Assembly: GCA_903900845.1 (NCBI GenBank) | Contig: CAIUOU010000119.1 | Location: forward strand, 1 to 35,150 | Direction of reading: 5' to 3' | Length of the DNA stretch: 35,150 nucleotides | Source of the DNA: an uncultured Opitutia bacterium | GTDB taxonomy: Bacteria > Verrucomicrobiota > Verrucomicrobiia > Opitutales > Opitutaceae | Shown here: piece after piece, positions 7,043-15,612 of the stretch | Numbering within the stretch: the stretch's first letter is position 1 | Layout of the letters: the number at the start of each line of letters is the position of its first letter | Notes under the pieces: model-generated | The model's database searches: none | Told to the model about the DNA's origin: nothing | The model's input: the letters and a program-made list of their open reading frames with translations, nothing else | Translations under genes and position numbers: made by a program

Positions 7043-10039
7043 TCAGAAACGCGCGCTCAGACCGAGACGCACGGCCGTGCCGGATCCGGCGGCGTAGGTG
7101 AACATCTCGCGATTGTACACGTGGACGTAGTCGTTGTTCGTGTAGTCGTTGGTCAGATTGTAGAGATCGACGTTGATCACGTAGCGCTGGTTGAAGGTGT
7201 ATTGGAACTTCAGGTCGATCAGGGTCCGGCTGTGCTGGTAGGTGTCATAGGCCTCGGCGCGCGTCGGCAGGCCGGCGACCGTGGAGCGGAAGAACTCCCC
7301 TCGGTAGTTGCCCATGAGGCGAACGACGAAGCCGTTGTAAATGAACGAGAGCCCCGTGTTCAGGGTTTGCGGGGTGAGCAGGGGCAAGCGGCTGGTGCTG
7401 CCGGTGGCCGCGCCGTAGTCGCCGTAGGTGTCGAGGTAGGTGTAGTTGGCGAAGAAGCCGAGCCCGCGCCAGATGCCCGGGAGCATCGTGTACTGCTGGG
7501 TGTAGTTGAACTCGAGACCCTTGATCCATGCGCTGCCGACGTTCTCGTTGCGCGAGAGCTGCCAGCCCGCGTAGTCACCCGCGTAACCGTTGTTGGGACC
7601 CTCGGGCACGACGGAGCGGATCGAGCGGAAGTAGTTGCTGATGTCCTTGTAGAAGCCGCCCACGGAGATCTGCCCGATGCCGCCGAGGAAGTGCGAGATG
7701 GAGAGCTCGTAGTTGTCGGAGGTGTACGGCTTGAGGGCCGGGTTGCCGGACGACAGCGTCTGGGCGAGCTCGTTGGGCACGATCGCCGGCAGAAGATTGG
7801 TCGGGCTGGGGCGCGTGATGGTGGCGTTGTAGCTCGAACGGATCTGGGTGTTGCGGGTGAGGGAGTAGACGAAGTGCAGCCCGGGGAATACGTGGTCGTA
7901 CTTGGTGCCCTGGGTCGTCCACTTGCGGAAGTTGTCGCGGGCTCGCTCGGCGTTCTGCTCGGCCGAAAGGGCGGCGTTCGCGTTGTTGGCCGCGCTGGAG
8001 ACGCGTAGGTAGTTCGATCCGCTGGAGCGGGTCTCTTCCCAGCGCAGGCCGGTCAGCACGCGGAGCAGGCCGAGGCGGACGTCGCCCATGATGTAGGCCG
8101 CGTTGACCGTGTTATCGAAGGCGGCGTCGTTGGCCAGCGACTGGTAGACGGTGTTCCAGACGTCCACGGGCGTCTGGGTCCAGTTGGCGCGGTTGGCGAA
8201 CGGGTCGCCGGCTTCGCCGGTTTCCGCCAGCTGGACGAACGGGAAAGGGCCGTATTTTCCCTCGGAGACAATCATGTTGTAACCAAGATACGGCGTGATG
8301 CCCCCGTTCTCGGGTGTGGTGGGGCGGCCCGCGTAGGTGTGGTAGGAAAGGTCGCGGCGCTGCTCCTGCTTGAAGTTCGCCTGCTTGAGGCCGGTCTTGA
8401 TCGTGATCGGGAAGCGGGTGGCGAACGTGCGCTGCAGGTCGATGTTCGCGCCGCTGCGTTCCGCCGGAGCCTGGTAATTGATCAGCTGGGCGTCGGGGCG
8501 GATGAAGTAGTTGTTGGGGTTGCTCCAGTCGGGTCCACCGGTCTGCGTGACCCGCGGCATGAGTCCGCCATCCTCGCGGTTGAGGACCCAGGATACGCCG
8601 CGCAGGCGGGCGCCGAGCTGGTGCAGCTTCGGGTAGTGGGTCATGTTCTTGGAGTAGTTGGCGTCGACCTTGAGCAGGCCGCTGCCGTCCCAGAGCTTGG
8701 TCTCCCAGCCGGCGGCCCACGTGGACGCGCGGGTCTCGCGGAGGTAAAGCACCGACTGGGTGTCGATCTGGCCGGCGCCGTCGGCGATGCTCACGACGTT
8801 GAAGTTGGATCCGGGCTTGAAGCTGGACGCCGCGCGGGGCGCGGTGGCCAGCCAGCGGAAGTAGGAGTTGTTGGAGCCGCTGCGGCGCTGGATCAGGTTG
8901 ATCGTGTTCTTGAAGTACACCGAGGAGCGGTCGCTGATCTTGTAGTCGAGCGAGAGCGCGGTGTTGTACGACGGGGTCTGCGTGCCGAGGTTGCCCCACT
9001 GGCCGGCGCCCGCCGCGCGGAGCAGCGGCTCGCTGACGGGGGCCCGCGACAGCTCCGGCGGCACCCAGTAGGCGTCGCTGTTGCCGGCCGCGGTGCGGTG
9101 CCCGATCTCATTGATCACATTGTTCGTGATCGTGCGGTTGAACGTGGCGCTGATGCCGAGGTTATTCTTGCCGCCGAACACGCTGAGGACGTCCGAGTAG
9201 TTGAGATCGATCAGGGAGGGCTCCAGCGGCGTGGAGAACGGCACGCTGCTGTGCTGGTAGTCCTTGATGTAGGTATAGCCGCCCGTGAGCGTGATCACGC
9301 GGCCGGGCGCGCGGTCGAACGCTCGCTTGGTGCGGAGATTGAGGTAACCGGAGATCGCGTTGCCGTCCATGTCCGGCGTCGGCGCCTTGATCACCTCGAG
9401 TGAAGCGACGCTGCCCGAGCTCACCTGGCCGAAATAGACGTTGCCGAGGCTAACCGAGGATCCGCCCGACACCGCGATCTGGTTGCCGTCCATGAGGAGC
9501 GACGAGAAGTCCTGCGACATGCCGCGCACGTAAATGGCGTCGACCTTGCCGCCGGAGCCGTCGACCGCGATGCCCGAGAGGCGCATGATGAGCTCGCCCA
9601 CCGCGGCGCCGGGATTGCCGAACGCGTCGATGGCCGCGACGGTCTTTACATTGGCGGCCGAGCGCTCCTCGTTGATGGCCGCGGCCTGTCCCTCGCGGAT
9701 CGTCTTCACGACGAACTTGTCCATCTTGTAGAGCGTGGAGGTCATCGCGACGTCCCTCCGCACCTCTCCGCCGGCCTTCACCTCGACCCCGAAGCGCTGC
9801 TCGTCGAGGCCGGAGTAGCTCACCACGATCGTCTGCGGGCCTTCCGGCAGCACGAGGCGGTACATGCCGTTGTTGTCGGTGGTCTCCGTCACAGTGGAGC
9901 CGGCGAGGCCGACAAAGGCGCTCGAGAGGACGTCACCGGTGTTCTGGTTGATGACCTGCCCGGTGAGGACGCCGGTGCGCGCGGACTGCGCGTGGACGCT
10001 GGCGGTCAGGGCAAGCAGTAGGACTAGGATGCGATGCAT
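7043..10039 (-). CDS. TonB-dependent receptor with N-terminal carboxypeptidase-regulatory-like domain
   Basis: Outer-membrane beta-barrel transporter of 998 residues. Signal peptide 1-18 (MHRILVLLLALTASVHAQ). Residues about 22-100 form a carboxypeptidase D regulatory-like (Ig-like) domain beginning TGVLTGQVINQNTGDVLSS. A TonB-box-like KMDKFVV lies at about 105-111. The plug domain follows, with IYVRGMSQDFSSLLMDG and the VIKAPTPDMDGNAISGYLNLRTKR end. The barrel ends in LGLSARF with the C-terminal aromatic residue expected for outer-membrane insertion. The ATG at 10039 is preferred over an upstream one because it begins the signal peptide. This is the only one of the four receptors here with the extra N-terminal domain, usual in oar/SusC-like proteins. 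No SusD-like gene is nearby. It precedes ggt by 49 nt. The substrate is unknown. Confidence 0.92.
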   Translation of the reverse strand: MHRILVLLLALTASVHAQSARTGVLTGQVINQNTGDVLSSAFVGLAGSTVTETTDNNGMYRLVLPEGPQTIVVSYSGLDEQRFGVEVKAGGEVRRDVAMTSTLYKMDKFVVKTIREGQAAAINEERSAANVKTVAAIDAFGNPGAAVGELIMRLSGIAVDGSGGKVDAIYVRGMSQDFSSLLMDGNQIAVSGGSSVSLGNVYFGQVSSGSVASLEVIKAPTPDMDGNAISGYLNLRTKRAFDRAPGRVITLTGGYTYIKDYQHSSVPFSTPLEPSLIDLNYSDVLSVFGGKNNLGISATFNRTITNNVINEIGHRTAAGNSDAYWVPPELSRAPVSEPLLRAAGAGQWGNLGTQTPSYNTALSLDYKISDRSSVYFKNTINLIQRRSGSNNSYFRWLATAPRAASSFKPGSNFNVVSIADGAGQIDTQSVLYLRETRASTWAAGWETKLWDGSGLLKVDANYSKNMTHYPKLHQLGARLRGVSWVLNREDGGLMPRVTQTGGPDWSNPNNYFIRPDAQLINYQAPAERSGANIDLQRTFATRFPITIKTGLKQANFKQEQRRDLSYHTYAGRPTTPENGGITPYLGYNMIVSEGKYGPFPFVQLAETGEAGDPFANRANWTQTPVDVWNTVYQSLANDAAFDNTVNAAYIMGDVRLGLLRVLTGLRWEETRSSGSNYLRVSSAANNANAALSAEQNAERARDNFRKWTTQGTKYDHVFPGLHFVYSLTRNTQIRSSYNATITRPSPTNLLPAIVPNELAQTLSSGNPALKPYTSDNYELSISHFLGGIGQISVGGFYKDISNYFRSIRSVVPEGPNNGYAGDYAGWQLSRNENVGSAWIKGLEFNYTQQYTMLPGIWRGLGFFANYTYLDTYGDYGAATGSTSRLPLLTPQTLNTGLSFIYNGFVVRLMGNYRGEFFRSTVAGLPTRAEAYDTYQHSRTLIDLKFQYTFNQRYVINVDLYNLTNDYTNNDYVHVYNREMFTYAAGSGTAVRLGLSARF

Positions 10040-10230
10040 GGTGTGGTTGTAGGGTGAAGTGGGGCCTCGGGGGCCCGAAGGTGCGGGAGCAGGTTGTCGG
10101 TCCTTACGGCCCGGTTTCAAGCCCGGCGATTGTATCTGACTTGCAGCTTGGCCGACCGCTCCTGGAGAGGGTTCAGCGGGGTGCCGGCGTCGCGATTGAC
10201 CCGGGCCCGGGGCAAAGCGAGTTTGTGCCC
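10040..10230. promoter_or_regulatory. Divergent intergenic region between TBDR (-) and ribB (+)
   Basis: These 191 bp separate two divergent starts and must hold both promoters. I see no convincing -35/-10 pair and no Shine-Dalgarno sequence in front of either start. An FMN riboswitch was looked for before ribB; its conserved blocks are absent. Confidence 0.4.
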
Positions 10231-11331
10231 ATGTCCCACGTGCAGGATTCCGTTTTTGATCCCGTCGAGGATGTCATCGCCGACATCGCGGCGGGACGCC
10301 TGGTGATCGTCACCGACGACGAGGACCGGGAGAACGAGGGTGATCTCATCATGGCCGCCTCGAAGGCGACGCCCGAGACGGTGAACATGATGATCCGCCA
10401 CGGCAGCGGGATCGTGTGTGTGCCGATGCTCGAGCCGCAGTTGCGCCGGCTGGGCCTCGGGCCGATGGTGGCGCGCAACCGCGAGGTGCAGCGCACCGAT
10501 TTCACGGTCAGCGTCGATGCGGCTCAGGGGATCAGCACCGGCATCAGCGCGGCGGATCGCACCGCGACGATCCGGCTCCTGGCGGATCCGGCGACGGGCC
10601 AGGAAAGCCTCGTGCAGCCGGGCCACGTCTTTCCGTTGCGGGCCCGCCCCGGAGGCGTGTTGCAGCGTGCGGGCCACACCGAGGCCGCGGTTGATCTCGC
10701 GGTGCTGGCGGGGCTGCCGCCCGCGGGCGTGATCTGCGAGCTGGTCAACGATGACGGCACCGTGCAGCGGCTCCCGCAGTTGATCGAGTTCAAGCGCCGG
10801 TTCGGCCTGAAGATGACCTCGATCGAGCAGCTCATCGAGTACCGCACCGCGCGCGAGAAACACGTGCAGGAGATCGGTCGGCACGAGATCGCCACGCGTT
10901 TCGGACCGTTCGCGGTGCATGTCTTCCGCAGCGAGCTCGACGGTCGGCACCACTTCGCCCTCGTCAAGGGGACCCTCGGGCCCGGTCCGACTCTGGTGCG
11001 GGTGCATCGCGAAAGCGTCCTGCACGACCTGCTGCAGGCGGAAACCGACCCGGGCCGCGTCGGCATCGACGCGGCCTTGGAGCGCATCGCGCGCCAAGGC
11101 TCCGGCGTGCTGCTCATCCTCTCGCGGGCCAGCGACGGCGGGCAACTGCTCGACACGATCCGCGGGGACAACGCGGCGCCTTCCGCGCGCTCCATGTTGC
11201 GCGAGTACGGCATCGGCGCGCAGATCCTCCACGGACTCGGTCTGCGCGAGATCCGGCTGCTGGCCGCCTCGGGCCGCAAACCGATCGCCATCGAGGGCCA
11301 CGGCCTCTCTATCATCGAGCACGTGACGTGA
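10231..11331 (+). CDS. ribB: 3,4-dihydroxy-2-butanone-4-phosphate synthase with degenerate GTP cyclohydrolase II-like domain (RibBX type)
   Basis: Makes the four-carbon riboflavin precursor from ribulose-5-phosphate. The 366-residue protein has an intact RibB half (1 to about 205): the acidic DEDRENEGD loop at 30-38, TDFTVSVDA near 91, and the GHTEAAVDL motif with His149 and Glu151. The C-terminal half (about 208-366) aligns with GTP cyclohydrolase II, but the zinc-binding cysteines are gone. Where the family has VHSEC, this protein has VHRES (258-262), and the following RCDCG position reads TDPGR. So GTP cyclohydrolase activity is unlikely and a separate RibA should exist elsewhere. Proteins of this shape are known in other bacteria as RibBX. 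The ATG at 10231 is chosen because DHBP synthases start shortly before DPVEDVIADIAAGR; the frame is open upstream but carries no family sequence. Confidence 0.92.
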   Translation: MSHVQDSVFDPVEDVIADIAAGRLVIVTDDEDRENEGDLIMAASKATPETVNMMIRHGSGIVCVPMLEPQLRRLGLGPMVARNREVQRTDFTVSVDAAQGISTGISAADRTATIRLLADPATGQESLVQPGHVFPLRARPGGVLQRAGHTEAAVDLAVLAGLPPAGVICELVNDDGTVQRLPQLIEFKRRFGLKMTSIEQLIEYRTAREKHVQEIGRHEIATRFGPFAVHVFRSELDGRHHFALVKGTLGPGPTLVRVHRESVLHDLLQAETDPGRVGIDAALERIARQGSGVLLILSRASDGGQLLDTIRGDNAAPSARSMLREYGIGAQILHGLGLREIRLLAASGRKPIAIEGHGLSIIEHVT

Positions 11332-11570
11332 TAGCAGCCGGGGTTCCGCGCGGCCCGGTTGCCCTGCAACGTGGTTTCGCGGCTCCGCGGGCCGGGAGAT
11401 CGCCGGCGCCTACTACGTCTACGCGCGCGCTCTGCGTCCGGGAAAGTGAGGTTCGGCAAGCCGAACTCCCGTCATGCCTTAAGCCCTCCAAACTTCCCGC
11501 ACGTTCGGAAATAGTTCTCCCCCTGGTTGCGTTCCACGTTCCGATACCCGTTCGCCCTATCTTCAGCGCC
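11332..11570. other. Intergenic region with a 16-bp palindrome
   Basis: This 239-bp gap after ribB contains the perfect palindromic arms GTTCGGC and GCCGAAC around AA at 11451-11466. It could be an operator for the downstream fusion gene or part of the ribB transcript end. No T-run follows it. No conserved ORF was seen. An AT-richer patch (CGGAAATAGTTC near 11507) lies about 60 nt before the next start but is not a clear promoter. Confidence 0.35.
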
Positions 11571-14500
11571 ATGATTCATTTCGCCTTGCGGCTCCCCGTC
11601 GCCCTCCTGGTCGCGGCCGTACCCGCTGCGCGCGCCGCCCACCTCACGCTGCGCCAGGACGCCGCCGCGCACACGATCTCCGTGTATCGTGACAACGTCC
11701 CCGCCCCGATCCTCACGCAGAACGCGAAACCCGATTTCCGTCCTTACCTCCACCCGATCGTTTCGCCCGACGGCAAGAGCGTCCTCACCGAATTCAGCCC
11801 CGGCCATCACAAGCACCAGACCGGCATCTACTGGGGCCTCACGCGCGTCAACGGCCGCGACTATTTCCACAATCCCGCCAACGGCTACTGGCGCCGCATC
11901 TCCAGCGAAATCATCGCCGAGCACGGCAGCACGGTGCAGTGGTCGACGGTCTACCATCTCCTCGACGAAGCCGGTCGGCCGGTCATGGCCGAGACGCAGA
12001 CGTGGACCATGCGCGACACGGGTGACCGCTACCTCCTCGATCTGGAATGGAAGGGCGAAGGGCTCGTCGATCTCACGGTGGCGAAATACGACTACGGCGG
12101 GCTCTTTGTCCGCATGCCCTGGCGCGCCGGCCTGGAGGGCGCCGTGACCAACAGCAATCGCCAGCGGAACCTCCTCGCCACCGGCCAGCGCGCGCTCTGG
12201 GTCGACATCGGCCTCAAGCTCGAAGGCCGCGCCGACCAGGCGCACATCGCCATCCTGGATCATCCGCGCAACGCCGACTACCCGCTGCCGTGGCGTGTCG
12301 ACGGCCAGATGGGCGCCGGTCCGAGCCGCGCCATTTCCGGCAACTGGAAGATCGCCCGGGGCAAGACCGAGACCGTCCGCCACCAACTCGTCGTCTACAC
12401 CGGGGAACTCAATGATATCGGGATGACCGAGGCCTGGAAGGCCTACACGGGCGAGAACAACGACAACGTTCTCTGGCGCCTCGCCAAGGCCGAGGGCCTG
12501 AAGGCCACCTTCCTCACTGGCGAGCAGGCTGCCGCCAAGATGACGGTCGCTCCCGGTTTCGAGGTGAAGCTCGCCGCCGCCGAACCGATGATCACGCAGC
12601 CGATGGCGTTCTGCTGGGATGATCGCGGCCGACTCTGGGTCGCGGAGAATCGCGACTACGAGACGCGCCGCACCGGCTTCGCCAACCATGGAGACAGCCG
12701 GATCCTCATCCTTGAGGATACCGACGGCGACGGCCGGTTCGATTCGCGTAAGGTCTTCCTCGAGGGCATCCCGTTCCCCGCCGCCATCGCCGTCGGTTTC
12801 GACGGTCTCTGGCTGGGTGCGCCACCGAATCTTCTCTTCGTCCCCGATCGTGACCGCGACGACCGCGCCGATGCCGGAATCGAGATCCGCCTCACCGGTT
12901 GGGGCATCCAGGACCGCCACGAGACGCTCAACTCCCTCCACTGGGGTCCCGATGGCTGGCTCTACGGCCTCCAAGGTTTCGCCACCCGTTCCACCGTCGG
13001 CAAACCGGCTGATGGCGGCCGGCTATTCAAGAAGGGCGAAGCCTTTCCCGAAAAAATCGCCGTCAAGGATGGTCAATACATCGACGGCGGCGTGTGGCGC
13101 TACCACCCCACGAAGGACCGTTTTGAGGTCGTCGCGCACGGTTTCAGCAATCCTTGGGGCGTCGATTTCGACGACCACGGCCAGATGTTCATCACCGCCT
13201 GCGTCATCCCGCACCTTTGGCATGTGATTCCCGGCGGCATCTACCACCGCCAGGGAGGCAGGCACATCAACCCCTACATCTACGACGACATCAAAACCAT
13301 CGCCGACCACCGCCACCGCTCCGCCCACGGCGGCGCGCGCGTCTACCTCGCCGACGAATTCCCGCGCCAGTACCGCGACCGGATCTTCATGGCTAACATC
13401 CACGAGCACGCCGTCCTCTCCGATGTGCTCGTGCCCAAAGGCTCCGGCTTCATCGGCAAACACGGCGACGACACCCTGCTCGCCAACGACGCCGCGTGGG
13501 TCGGCTTCAGCGTTGAGGTCGGTCCCGATGGCGCCGTCTACGTGCTCGACTGGCACGACGGCGACATCTGCGGCAACTCCCTCACCGAAAAGGAGACCGG
13601 CCGCATCTACCGCCTCGCGCCCAAGGATCTCGCCGGCAAATCCGGCCTCAACCTCGCCGCGCAGTCCGACCTCGAGCTCGTCGGCCTTCTCCACCATCGT
13701 AACGAGTGGTACAGCCGCCGCGCCCGTGTCCTCCTCCAGCAGCGCGCCGCCGCGGGCCGCCTCGATCCCGCCGTGCCGGCGCGCCTCCGCGCGTTGCTGG
13801 CGGATGCCGACACCGCGGCGAAGAAACTCCGCGCCCTGTGGGCCCTCCACATCACCGGCCACCTGCCTGCCTCCGACCTTCTCCCGTTGCTCGATCACGC
13901 CGAGCCGTACCTCCGCGGTTGGGCGATTCAACTGCTGGGCGAGGATCACGCCATCGGGCCCGAGGCGCTGAAAAAATTCGCCGCCCTCGCGGCTTCCGAT
14001 CCCTCGCCCGTCGTCCGTCTCTACCTTGCGTCCGCCCTGCAGCGCATGCCGCTCGCCGACCGCTGGCCGATCGCGGAGCGGCTTGTCGCCCGCGCCGAGG
14101 ACGTCGCCGACCACAATATCCCCAAGGTCATCTGGTCCGGCCTCGAGCCGCTCGTCCCCGCCGATCCCGCGCGCGCCCTCGCGGTCGCCGCCCGCAGCGC
14201 GATGCCGCAACTCACCGCGTGGATCGCCCGTCGCGCCGTCGCCGCCGGCCAGCTCCAACCCATTGCCGCCGCCCTCGGGTCCACATCCTCACAGCCCGTT
14301 CGCCTCGCGCTCCTCGAGGGTCTGCGCGCCGGTCTCGCCGGTCTCGGGCGTGGCGAAGCCGGACCCCCGGCCAACTGGTCCGCCGTCACCAGCCCGCTCG
14401 CGGCGGGCGCCGACCCCAAGCTCCGCGAGGTCCTCACCCAGGTGAACCAGCTCTTCGGCGACGCCGGCGCCTTCACCGCCCAACTGGCCGAACTCAAGGA

Positions 14501-15365
14501 CCGCTCCGTCCCGGTCAACCGCCGCGGCGAGATTCTTCGCGCCTTCGCCCGCGACGGTTACGCGGAGGCCCTTCCCGCCGCGCTCGCGCTCCTCGAGGAG
14601 GCCCCTCTCCGTCGCGACGCGATCCGCGCCCTCGCCGCGTTCAACGACGCGAGAATCGCGCCCGCCCTCCTCAAGCTCTACCCGTCCCTCGACGCCGCCG
14701 AGAAAGGCGAGGTCATCCTCGCCTTGTCCGGGCGACGCCCCACCGCGCAGGCGCTCTTCGCCGCCCTCCGGGGCAACACCATCCCGAAACGCGACGTCTC
14801 GGCGTTTGATGCCCGGCAGCTCTCGCGCGTCCTCGGACCGTCGTTCGTCGACTTCTGGGGCCCCATCACCCAGCCCGATGAAAGCAAGCAGGAGGACATC
14901 ACCCGCTTCAAACGCCTTCTCACCGAGGGTGAGTTTGCCCGCGCCGATGCGCGCCGCGGCCGCGCCCTCTTCGAACGCGCCTGCTCCGCCTGCCACATGC
15001 TCTACGGTGCCGGCGGCAACCTCGGCCCGGATCTCACCGGTTCCAATCGCGCCAACCTCGACTACATCCTGAATCAGATCGTCAACCCCAGCGAGGTCAT
15101 GAACGAGGCCTACCAGCTCGTCACGGTCGCCACCCGCGACGGCCGCACTTTGGCCGGCAATGTCGCCGCCGAGGACGAGCGCCAGCTCACGCTGCGACTC
15201 GTCGGCCAGGATACCACCCTCGCGAAATCCGAGATCGTCTCACGCGAAAAGTCCCCCGTCTCCCTGATGCCCGAGGGCCTGCTGAAATCCCTGGCCGATG
15301 ACGAGGTCCGCGACCTCCTGGCCTACCTGCGAACCACCAGCCAGGTCCCGCTTCCGCGGCCCTGA
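11571..15365 (+). CDS. Exported PmoA/DUF6807-like domain fused to PVC-type dehydrogenase, HEAT repeats and cytochrome c
   Basis: A 1264-residue exported multidomain protein. Residues 1-22 are a signal peptide ending ARAA. About 25-290 resemble the PmoA/DUF6807 family, with the His-rich SPGHHKHQTGIYWG block near residue 75. From about 324 (MTVAPGFEVKLAAAEP) comes the beta-propeller-like domain of PVC membrane-bound dehydrogenases, with WDDRGRLWVAENRDY, EDTDGDGRFD, SLHWGPDGWLYG and AWVGFSVEVGPDGAVYVLDWHDGDI. About 700-1080 are alpha-helical repeats of HEAT type. The C-terminus is a cytochrome c domain of the PVC heme-binding class, with CSACH (Cys1138, Cys1141, His1142) and NPSEVMNEAYQLVTVATRDGRTLAGNV after it. 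It probably oxidises a sugar-like substrate in the periplasm and passes electrons to heme; the substrate is unknown. The ATG at 11571 starts the signal peptide, so the 81 upstream in-frame codons are excluded. Confidence 0.9.
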   Translation: MIHFALRLPVALLVAAVPAARAAHLTLRQDAAAHTISVYRDNVPAPILTQNAKPDFRPYLHPIVSPDGKSVLTEFSPGHHKHQTGIYWGLTRVNGRDYFHNPANGYWRRISSEIIAEHGSTVQWSTVYHLLDEAGRPVMAETQTWTMRDTGDRYLLDLEWKGEGLVDLTVAKYDYGGLFVRMPWRAGLEGAVTNSNRQRNLLATGQRALWVDIGLKLEGRADQAHIAILDHPRNADYPLPWRVDGQMGAGPSRAISGNWKIARGKTETVRHQLVVYTGELNDIGMTEAWKAYTGENNDNVLWRLAKAEGLKATFLTGEQAAAKMTVAPGFEVKLAAAEPMITQPMAFCWDDRGRLWVAENRDYETRRTGFANHGDSRILILEDTDGDGRFDSRKVFLEGIPFPAAIAVGFDGLWLGAPPNLLFVPDRDRDDRADAGIEIRLTGWGIQDRHETLNSLHWGPDGWLYGLQGFATRSTVGKPADGGRLFKKGEAFPEKIAVKDGQYIDGGVWRYHPTKDRFEVVAHGFSNPWGVDFDDHGQMFITACVIPHLWHVIPGGIYHRQGGRHINPYIYDDIKTIADHRHRSAHGGARVYLADEFPRQYRDRIFMANIHEHAVLSDVLVPKGSGFIGKHGDDTLLANDAAWVGFSVEVGPDGAVYVLDWHDGDICGNSLTEKETGRIYRLAPKDLAGKSGLNLAAQSDLELVGLLHHRNEWYSRRARVLLQQRAAAGRLDPAVPARLRALLADADTAAKKLRALWALHITGHLPASDLLPLLDHAEPYLRGWAIQLLGEDHAIGPEALKKFAALAASDPSPVVRLYLASALQRMPLADRWPIAERLVARAEDVADHNIPKVIWSGLEPLVPADPARALAVAARSAMPQLTAWIARRAVAAGQLQPIAAALGSTSSQPVRLALLEGLRAGLAGLGRGEAGPPANWSAVTSPLAAGADPKLREVLTQVNQLFGDAGAFTAQLAELKDRSVPVNRRGEILRAFARDGYAEALPAALALLEEAPLRRDAIRALAAFNDARIAPALLKLYPSLDAAEKGEVILALSGRRPTAQALFAALRGNTIPKRDVSAFDARQLSRVLGPSFVDFWGPITQPDESKQEDITRFKRLLTEGEFARADARRGRALFERACSACHMLYGAGGNLGPDLTGSNRANLDYILNQIVNPSEVMNEAYQLVTVATRDGRTLAGNVAAEDERQLTLRLVGQDTTLAKSEIVSREKSPVSLMPEGLLKSLADDEVRDLLAYLRTTSQVPLPRP

Positions 15366-15563
15366 GCCAACGCCGGTCGGCCGCCGCGGAGGCCAGCTTC
15401 CTGAGGCGCGGCAATCCGAGCCGCCCCAACCGTCGCCGGGTTCGCCGGTCTTCTCCTGCGACCTGCGGGTGCCGACGGGCATTTAGCCTCGACGCATCCT
15501 CTCCACTCCTCAGCTTCGCCAGCTCCGGTCGCTCCGCGGGCGTCATCCGTTTTCCGCATTCCT

Positions 15564-15586
15564 GCTGACGCTTCCAGCGCGTCAGC
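15564..15586 (+). promoter_or_regulatory. 8-bp stem-loop in leader of TBDR gene
   Basis: GCTGACGC (15564-15571) pairs exactly with GCGTCAGC (15579-15586) over a 7-nt loop. A pyrimidine-rich stretch follows, up to the ATG at 15613. It sits in a 247-bp gap (15366-15612) that shows no other gene. It could terminate the upstream transcript or act in the receptor's 5' leader. The pairing is seen; the function is inferred. Confidence 0.35.
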
Positions 15587-15612
15587 TTCCCTCCGCTTCG
15601 TCCCCCTTTGTT

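Noticed and set aside
10040-10230. FMN riboswitch before ribB
   Set aside because: The conserved blocks of the RFN element (such as the GGGCGGGGTGAAA-type start and the closing GATGGGAGAAG-type end) are not present.
11328-11570. N-terminal extension of the PmoA-cytochrome fusion (81 extra codons in frame)
   Set aside because: The extension precedes a clear signal peptide at ATG 11571 and has no domain similarity; it overlaps the end of ribB.
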